Shown: piece by piece, positions 57,490 through 64,000 of the stretch
Layout of the letters: every line of letters begins with the position of its first letter
How positions within the stretch are numbered: the stretch's first letter is position 1
Origin: Tenrec ecaudatus
Lineage: Eukaryota; Chordata; Mammalia; Afrosoricida; Tenrecidae
Length of the DNA stretch: 64,000 bases
NCBI RefSeq assembly: GCF_050624435.1
Contig: NC_134538.1
Location: 121,369,937-121,433,936 of the forward strand
Direction: 5' to 3'
Notes under the pieces: model-generated
The model's input: the letters and a program-made list of their open reading frames with translations, nothing else
What the model was told of the DNA's origin: nothing
Database searches by the model: none
Position numbers and translations under genes: made by a program

Positions 57490-58715
57490 GGGGAGGTACC
57501 AAAAGAAAAAAAAGTAAAAAAGCTCCGCAGGGCGGAGTTTTCCTATATGCATTTTTTCCCACTAAGCATCTAGGTATGCATCAAGCATCTGAGTTGGTGC
57601 ACCCAGTGGTTTTGCCTAGAAAAGTTCTCTCTGGTCAGTGAATTTTTTGGTAAAAGTAATTTTGCTTGAACTTTTTGTGTGTATGATTGCCAATTTTAGG
57701 GAACAGCATGCAGCTGTGAAATTTTGTTTCCTGCTTGGGAAAAATGCTGCAGAAACTTGTTGTGATGCTGAACACAGCTTACAAGGACAGCACTATGGGA
57801 AAAACTCAAGTGTACAAGTGGTTTTCTCATTTCAAAAGAGGTGAAATGTTGATTGATGACAAAGAGCTTGAAAGTGACCCAGACTTTTTTCCAAGGTCAT
57901 TACTGGTGATGAAATATGGTGATATTCTTACCACCCTGAAAGCAAACATCAATCAAGCCAATGGAAAATGCCATCATCACCTCCTCCAAAAAAGCTCATC
58001 AAGTGAAATCAAAGATCAAAACGTTGCTCATTTGTTTTTTGATATGAGGGGGATGCTGCATTTGAAGTTTGTTCCTTCCAATAGGTCAGACAGTTTGTCA
58101 AGCTATTTAGAGCAGCGGTCCTCAACCTGTGTGTCACGACCCCTTTGAGGGTCAAACGACCTTTCACAGGGGTCACCCAATTCATAACAGTAGCAAAATT
58201 AGTGATGAAGTAGCAATGCAAATAATTTTTATGGTTTTGGGGGAATCACCACAACATGAGGAACTGTATTAAAGGAAGGGTCATGGCATTAAGATGGTTG
58301 AGAAGCACTGATTTAAAGGTTCTGAGAAGACTACCTAACAGTGTGCTACAAAAGAGGTCTGATTTGTGGTAGACAGGATTGGTTTTGCCACCACAACACT
58401 ACACCTGCTCATGCAGCCAGTTTTGGCAAAAACAGTATGCCTCTCTTGTCAAGCACCTTACTCACCTGACCTCACTGCATGCTATTTCTTTTTGTTTCTG
58501 CAAATGAAAAGGGACATGAAAGGACAGTGATTTGAAGACGTAGAAGAGGTGAAGAAAAAAGTGAGGGAGGTATTGTGACCATCCAATCAGATGAGTTTGA
58601 AAAATATTTCCAATAATGGAATTGTAGATTTGACAAATGTATTAAGCGTAATGGAGAATACTTTGACGATGATATGGTTGTTTTGTAAAAAAAATGTAAA
58701 TACATAGCTTGGAGG
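57490..58715 (+). pseudogene. Mariner transposase fossil, internally deleted, split by SPIN
   Basis: The frame at 57735-58112 keeps MLQKLVVMLNTAYKDSTMGK and TQVYKWFSHFKRGEM, the N-terminal helix-turn-helix of a mariner transposase, followed by a jump to the SEIKDQNVAHLFFDMRG type region. The central part with the first catalytic Asp is missing. After the SPIN insert (58113-58310) come 'ccaccacaacactacacctgctcatgc' (HHN.TPAH-like), 'tcacctgacctcactgcatgc' and a terminal 'gaatactttgacgatgat' (EYFDDD). It is dead. The left end lies near 'gaggtaccaaaag' (57491). Confidence 0.75.
58113..58310 (+). mobile_element. SPIN-like non-autonomous hAT element
   Basis: It is 198 bp long. Left end 'cagcggtcctcaacctgtgtgtcacgacccctttgagggtc', right end 'ggtcatggcattaagatggttgagaagcactg'. 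An 8-bp target duplication (atttagag and atttaaag) flanks it. The interior keeps 'cataacagtagcaaaatta' and 'cacaacatgaggaactgtatta'. It inserted into the mariner fossil. Confidence 0.88.
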
Positions 58716-58744
58716 GGGGGGGGCAACCCCTTCATATGTCTAAA

Positions 58745-58925
58745 ACACATGAGACAAAGTCCTTGCTTCTACACATTCCGGGTATACGTCTTCCAAGACA
58801 GATTTGCTGTTTTTCTGGAAATCCATGGTACTTTCAATATTCTTTGCCATCATCATAATTCAAATGCATCAGTTCTCATGTTTTCTTAATTGAAAAAGGC
58901 ATGGCTTGAAAGAGGCATACTTTAG
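58745..58925 (-). mobile_element. RTE-clade LINE fragment, antisense
   Basis: It contains 'gtcttccaagacagatttgctg', 'aaatccatggtactttcaatattctttgcc' and 'aattcaaatgcatcagttctcatg'. It matches the 930-1040 part of the first RTE fragment. Confidence 0.6.
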
Positions 58926-59139
58926 TATGCCAAGTGCAAAGGTTTAACACACTTAACTGCTATTTGAAAGATATGCATCTACCCAGTGGTCCCTCAAAAG
59001 AACACCTGGCAATCTACTTCTGAAAAAATCAGCCACTGAAAATCCAGTGGTGCTAACATATGCGCCAGAACTGACTTAATGGCAATGAATGGTGGTGGTG
59101 AATACCTAACCACTGGAGGATGTGCTTTTTAAAAAGTAT

Positions 59140-59475
59140 ACACAGAGTGGAGGGAAGGGTGGAAACGGGGAACCAATTGCAAGGCTCTACAAATGACCTC
59201 CTCCCTGGGGGACGGACAGCGGAAGGGTGGGTAAAGGGAGACGTCGGATAGGGTAAGACATAGACAAAATAATAATTTATAAATTATCAAGGGTTCATGA
59301 GGGAGGGGGGATTAGGGAGGGAGGGGGAAAATGAGGAGCTGATGCCAGGGGCTTAAGTGGAGAGCAAATGTTTTGAGAATGATGAGGGCAATGAATGTAC
59401 AAATGTACTTTATAAATTGATGTATGTATGGATTGTGATAAGAGTTGTATGAGCCCCTAATAAAATTATTAAAAA
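59140..59475 (+). mobile_element. L1 LINE 3' end
   Basis: It runs from 'gtggagggaagggtggaaacggggaacc' to 'cccctaataaaattatt' and an A-rich tail, with the polypurine tract at 59300-59330. Confidence 0.88.
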
Positions 59476-59761
59476 ATTAAAAAATACACATAGAATATTC
59501 ATCAATATAGCCTGTAAAGTAAACTGAGTGAAAAAAGGATGGAATGTAGAGTATATTTCCAGATCACAGAGAATTATAAATAAGTAAATAAAAAGCAGCG
59601 GCAGCAAAACCTGGAATAAAATTGTCAAATATTAAAAATTAAGGAATACTCTTTTAAATAACCCATAGGTTAAAAACAAAGAAATTCAAAGGAAAATTAG
59701 AAATGTTTTGAACTGAATAGGTCTCTTAATGAACTAAAGCTAGAAAAAGAAAATTCTTTCC

Positions 59762-60375
59762 TTAAAGGGAAACAAGCCAGTCAGGTTGCAATGTAGCATA
59801 CAACATTCCTCTAGTTCTATAATGCTTTCCCCCAATCCTCCCCCCCACTATCACGATCCCAATTCTACCTTGTAAGTCTGGCTAGACCAGAGGATGTACA
59901 CTGGTACAGATAGGAAATGGAAACACAGGGAATACAGGACGGATGGTCCCTTCAGAACCAATGGTGAGCGTGGTAATACCGGGAGGGTAGAGGCAGGGTG
60001 GGGTAGAGAGGGGGAACTCATTACAGGGATCTACATATAACCCCCCTTCCTGGGAGATGGACAACAGAAAAGTGGGTGAAGGGAGACGTCGGACAGTGTA
60101 ACATATGACAAAATAATAATTTATAAATTATCAAGGGTTCATGAGGAAGAAGGGGGGAAATGAGGAGCTGATGCCAGGGGCTTACGTGGAGAGCAAATGA
60201 GAATGATGAGGGCAATGAATGTACAAATGTGCTTTACACAATTTTTTAACTATTTTATTAGGGGCTCATACAACTCTTATCACAATCCATACATACATCA
60301 ACTGGCTTTATACAATTGATGTATATATGAATTGTGATAAGAGTTGTATGAGCCCCCAATAAAATGATAAAAAAG
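59762..60375 (+). mobile_element. L1 LINE 3' region carrying an inverted L1-tail insertion
   Basis: It runs in sense from 'gggaaacaagccagtcaggttgcaatgtagc' to 60243, and from 60305 to 'cccccaataaaatgataaaaaag'. The gap (60244-60304) is a 61-bp antisense L1 3' end flanked by gctttaYacaatt on both sides, a target duplication. Confidence 0.88.
60252..60365. repeat. Near-perfect palindrome of L1 3' ends
   Basis: The arms are 60252-60300 and 60317-60365 (49 nt each, about three mismatches) with a 16-nt spacer. They are the complement and the sense version of the same L1 3' end. The transcript or single strand could fold into a long hairpin. Confidence 0.9.
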
Positions 60376-60519
60376 AACTAAAAATAATAAAGTAAAAAAA
60401 ACACAAGCAAACAGAAAAATAGAAAACATCAATGAAATAAAAGTCTGATTTTTAAGTTCAATAAAATTGATAACTTCTAGCAACTTATTAAAACAAGCAA
60501 AAAAAAATTAACACTATAA

Positions 60520-61058
60520 GAGGGCTTCAACAAGTTCATAGAAAAATCCTATCATCATTTTTTTGGCCACCTCAAAAAAATACTTTATTGTTCATTGGGT
60601 GAAGTTTTATAGACCAGATTATAGGTTTACATTCAATAATTTATATATACATTTTAATTAAACTAATCTGTAATTCCCTCGATGTACTACCATCCCAACC
60701 CATTTCTTCCCTGTGGTTCCTGTTTCCAATTCCTCCTTTTCTAATCCTCTGAACTTTGTCATTGAGTAAAAGCTGCTCTTTTGATCACAAATGGTAGATT
60801 ATTTTAATGTAGCAGTGAGTTCAGTTCCACACCTGAAGGGTAAGGACTAGTCTTGGGAATCCCACCTGTCTCTATCACTAGCCTTTTTTATGAGAAACCC
60901 CCTACCTTTTAATTCCATTTTCCACGAAACTTTTGAAGAACTTTCATACAAGGCAATTGAATACAGTACTATGTATGCCATAATATAACTTTAAAACATA
61001 CATGGAAAAATTGAGTTAAAATTTAAAAGAATTTTTCCTAAACTTTCTGAAGCCCCCT
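60520..61058. mobile_element. Mariner-type MITE containing an old L1 3'UTR piece
   Basis: The left end 'agagggcttcaacaagttcatagaaaaat' and the right end, read on -, 'gagggggcttcagaaagtttaggaaaaa' are good inverted repeats next to TA-rich flanks. An internal 'ccacgaaacttttgaagaactttc' (60932-60955) is a further mariner-type end. Between them an antisense piece of the old L1 3'UTR (about 60575-60900) resembles 38790-39120. Confidence 0.6.
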
Positions 61059-61424
61059 CATATGTATTTATATCACTTACAATATGTGATCCTACATTAC
61101 CATTTACATGTACCATTCCTAGTTATTATATATGAAACATATATATATATACAATATAACCAAGAGGTTTTTAATCTCAGAATTAGCAATAGAATTATAA
61201 AAATATAAAGTCTTAGGGTAAATGTATGTTTGACTTTATTAAAAACTGCAAAATTCCTTTTCAGTTCCCACAACAGTATGAAATTTCTAAATTCATCTAC
61301 ATCCTCATGAACAATTGGTATTTAGTATACATGTATTTATTTGGACAAAACACGCACAAAAGGATAAATCATAATTCATGGAAAAAAGAAAAGAAAATCT
61401 AATGAAATTTTCCTACAAACTTTT

Positions 61425-61605
61425 AAACAAAAATCCATTGCCCCTGAGTTGTCTAACTCACAGTGGCCCCATGTGCCAGACCTCTGTGGTGTTTCTGTGG
61501 CTCCAAATGGAGGGAGAAGAGAAGACTAATTGTTCTCCTGGGGTGGCTGCTTGCAGTTCAAAGCTTACCATAATGACAGCACCACTGGGCTCCTCTGAGC
61601 TTTGG
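61425..61605 (-). repeat. AfroSINE copy, antisense, diverged
   Basis: The complement of the tail ('attgcccctgagttgtctaactcacagtggccccatg') runs to 'cagcaccactgggctcc'. The 83-residue frame across it is not a gene. Confidence 0.6.
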
Positions 61606-61644
61606 AAGCACCCTCATATAGATGAGTAATTCAAAAAACCAAAC

Positions 61645-62460
61645 AATAGGGGACTGCAAAATGGCGGCCGGGAAAGTTCCGTCCTCTTCAATTCCATTTG
61701 TCAGGAGCTTTTTGAAGGACCATTGTCTCTAAGTTGAGAACATTTTCTCCAAGTCTGTAATCGGACATTTCTCACTGTAAGGAAGTCCACCTTATCCAAT
61801 GCTTTTCTCAAGCGTCCTGAAACTGTCGCCTAATGCAAAACTTCCTATCATTTCTTCTAGAAGTTCTAGAGTTCCAAGAGGCCCCCTGAAAGATTAACAA
61901 TATTGAATCTGGGATTTCAGAAACAAGGCATAACTTTTGAAAAATTGCATGGCCGAGGTCTGGCCCGACCTCCTCAAGCTTCACCACAGGCAGAGAATCA
62001 CCATCAGCACCAGCTTAAGAGTCATTCTTCTGAAGCAGAGATCAGACAGAGCTCCTCTCTCCAGTCTGTGTTATCATTCTGACACCAACCACCTCCCACA
62101 CCACACGCGATGCCTCTGCTGGTTTCAATAATTCATTGTAACGGCCACAGAACTCACAGGTCTCACGGATATGTTTATAACGAAGTAACAGGCTACAGTT
62201 CAGGCTTAGAAATACTCCATTCTGTCTATTCCATTAAAGCAGTTTCTTCTCAGACATCCTGTAGGGAGGTCTTTCTCTGGCCTTCAGCCCCTCAGCCTGC
62301 CCCTGCTTGGGCAAGTGTCACAAAGTTCTTTTTTTCCCCCAAAGTTCTTTTCTGATAAGGGCCCAAAGGTACCTCACTTTGCCACTGAGTCTTGATGCCA
62401 TGGCGCTCAGCTCACTGTGAGGGCTAGGAACCCACCATGCCATCTTCTGCAGGCCTCTTG
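61645..62460 (+). repeat. Unresolved repeat, LTR-like
   Basis: The region with 'gctggtttcaataattcattgtaacggccacagaactcacagg' and 'ttataacgaagtaacaggctacagttcaggcttagaaata' reads like an old mammalian LTR-type repeat. A mariner-type end may lie at about 61690-61725. Boundaries are not defined and no gene is supported. Confidence 0.4.
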
Positions 62461-64000
62461 GTTCTGTTGCTGCCATTTCTTGGCCATAACGTCTCATCAT
62501 TTCCACCATCTATGGTGTTACAGTTTTCTCTTTGTCTGTCTCCTGGGTAGAGGATAGATCCTGGCTGTAAAGGGCATGTTCTGTTATTGTTTCCTCTAGA
62601 TTTCCCCATCTGCTCTTGGACTGGCTCTCTTTTAAATTTAGCAGGATGGTAAACTGACCGACCAATTCCCTTATTAGGGTTTCAAACACCTTATTTGCAT
62701 GCCCCACTTCTACCCCATGCTGAGCACCTTATTTATATTCCTAGTCAGCCAAACAATTCCCTTGGTGGGCCACAAGCCCCTCATTTGCATGGTCCCACAT
62801 AGTCCTTTGGTAACAGTTAAGACTCTGGCTATAAGGGCCATATTATATTATACAATGCACAACTGGCTCCTGTAGCCACTGGGTCTTTTCTGATTACAGG
62901 GTTAACTTCCTCCTCCCAATTGTTTTACAAGTCCAAAACAGTCATTCGTAATTAGTCCTTCAGTAGGCAAGATTCCTTAGGGTGAAGTTACTCAAGTTCC
63001 AGTCATTCAAGTCTGCTGTAGTCAGGTTTCTGATCTGGTCAGGTTCTCCAAAATTTGTCTTATCTCCACCCTTTCTGGCCTCTGATAAAATCCAATGGAC
63101 AGATTATTGTCTCTTTACCCTGAGCTTCATAAGGTAAGCAGGATAGTGCTTAGGAGACTTTAGGTTTGGTCACTGTTCGACATGGTTCATAAGTGCCTCT
63201 TGCTTAGTCCACCCTTTGAGTTAGTTTCTACAATTACAGTTTTTACAGTCAAAGTTAACAAGCATTGCTCACAGTTGAATCATACAATCTCATCAGCATC
63301 TTCCTTCACCCCATTTCTTCCATGCCCCATCAGGAAAAGAGGAAGTTTTTCAGACCATCTCCTTTGTAAATTAAGTACTTGAGCCAGGAAGCTTGCTGTC
63401 TGCTGCTCTAGGTTCTGCGGCTTCAACTTCTCTGCCATGTGGTGATCTCCAGTCCACTTCTTTTCTTTCTTGATGGTAGTGGCATCTCCTTTCTGTCTCT
63501 AAAATGGCTTATTCTCAGCCTTGAGGGATGGCAAAATTAATCAGTCCTCATATTAAGGTTTTGTGTACTTTATTTACATTCCCAAACAAGTGCCATAACC
63601 CTTTATTTACCTTCTTAGCAAGTTATCTGGTCCCTTGGTGAGCTATACCCAAAACTAACTCACTGCCACTGAATCAGTGCTCATGCACAGCCCCTCCCTG
63701 TGGGTTATCCAGACTGTTAACTGCTTAAGGGAGTAGAAAGCCCAATCTTTTGCTCTTAGCCTCATGGGGTAGCAGGAGAGTAAAACCTTCAAGAGACCTT
63801 AGCTTTGGCCATAGTTAAGTGTCACCCTTTCGATAATTTTCTAAAATTACAGTTTCTATCACAATCAACCTTGTAAATATTATAGCTAAATCATACAATC
63901 CTATCACCATCTTGCTCCATCCCATCCCTTTGACAACTCCATCAAGAGAAGAGGAAGCTATTCAGTGGGGAGTCTCCCTTGTCCCACATATATCGAAATT
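62460..64000 (+). repeat. Two diverged direct copies of one repeat unit
   Basis: Blocks recur in the same order. Copy 1: 'caccttatttgcatgccccac' (62688), 'aggtaagcaggatagtgcttaggagactttagg' (63131) and 'atcatacaatctcatcagcatcttcc' (63280). Copy 2: 'tactttatttacattccc' (63567), 'ggtagcaggagag' with 'agagaccttagctttggcc' (63767-63815) and 'atcatacaatcctatcaccatcttgc' (63889). Copy 1 holds about 270 bp more in the middle. Family unknown. The second copy is cut by the window end. Confidence 0.55.
63648..63762 (-). repeat. AfroSINE 3' half, antisense
   Basis: The text 'aactaactcactgccactgaatcagtgctcatgcacagcccc' and 'ttaagggagtagaaagcccaatc' is the complement of the AfroSINE tail and body. It is inserted in copy 2 of the direct repeat. 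Confidence 0.6.

Larger units (their letters stand above)
59620..60515 (+). mobile_element. Ancient L1 ORF2 region split by a young L1
   Basis: The left part (59620-59760, 'aacaaagaaattcaaaggaaaattag') and right part (about 60376-60515, 'agaaaacatcaatgaaataaaagtctgatttt' and 'aataaaattgataact') are consecutive old L1 ORF2 pieces. Confidence 0.6.
55226..64000 (-). other. RSBN1L: RSBN1L intron (partial)
   Basis: The sequence right of the penultimate exon holds only repeats and non-coding DNA. No further RSBN1L exon was recognised on -. The annotated mobile elements below all sit in this intron. Confidence 0.7.

Noticed and set aside
57735-58148. 137-aa frame as a functional domesticated transposase
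   Set aside because: The catalytic core is missing, the frame runs into a SPIN insertion, and the rest of the element is full of stops.
1-64000. CRISPR arrays, operons, prophages or a bacterial-type system
   Set aside because: Intron-containing vertebrate genes, a CpG island, and SINE/LINE content show a mammalian nuclear genome. The repeated sequences are dispersed transposons.

Overview
This is a eukaryotic (mammalian) genomic window, not a prokaryotic one. Three conserved single-copy signals fix the locus. TMEM60 is an intact single-exon CDS on + at about 32.15-32.55 kb. The last two coding exons of RSBN1L lie on - at about 54.4-55.2 kb. A CpG-island promoter lies at about 27.7-29.2 kb, where TMEM60 starts on + and, from known synteny with human 7q11.23-q21, PHTF2 starts on -. 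The layout is therefore PHTF2 intron 1 (left, -), a shared promoter, TMEM60 (+), a tail-to-tail intergenic stretch, then the RSBN1L 3'UTR, last exons and penultimate intron (right, -).

Almost everything else is transposable elements, and they point to an afrotherian, most likely a tenrec. There are about 20 tRNA-related SINE copies of the AfroSINE type, many pieces of an RTE-clade LINE in both orientations, and a very abundant L1 lineage. That L1 is seen only as 3' regions with polypurine tract and AATAAA tail. Two SPIN-like hAT elements with 8-bp target duplications are also present. SPIN elements are known from tenrec but not from elephant or hyrax, so they favour tenrec. Older layers include mariner transposase fossils, a pogo/Tigger-like element, a MIR, hAT/Charlie-like elements and several LTR-like families.

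Region by region: 1-27.6 kb is presumed PHTF2 intron 1 with L1, RTE and AfroSINE copies and one processed pseudogene (15.63-16.20 kb). 27.7-29.2 kb is the bidirectional promoter. 29.2-32.1 kb is TMEM60 intron 1 with an AfroSINE cluster. 32.8-51 kb is intergenic, with deep nesting at 39.8-45.5 kb and 45.8-49.7 kb. About 51.2-54.4 kb is the long, repeat-poor RSBN1L 3'UTR. 55.2-64 kb is an RSBN1L intron with mariner, SPIN and L1 insertions, ending in a pair of diverged direct repeats.

No new gene system is evident. The most unusual structures concern L1 evolution: two copies carry the same double 3' tail inside one target-site duplication, two copies share a 247-248 bp tandem duplication in the 3'UTR, one copy is internally deleted, and a 61-bp inverted tail insertion has created a near-perfect 49-bp-arm palindrome.
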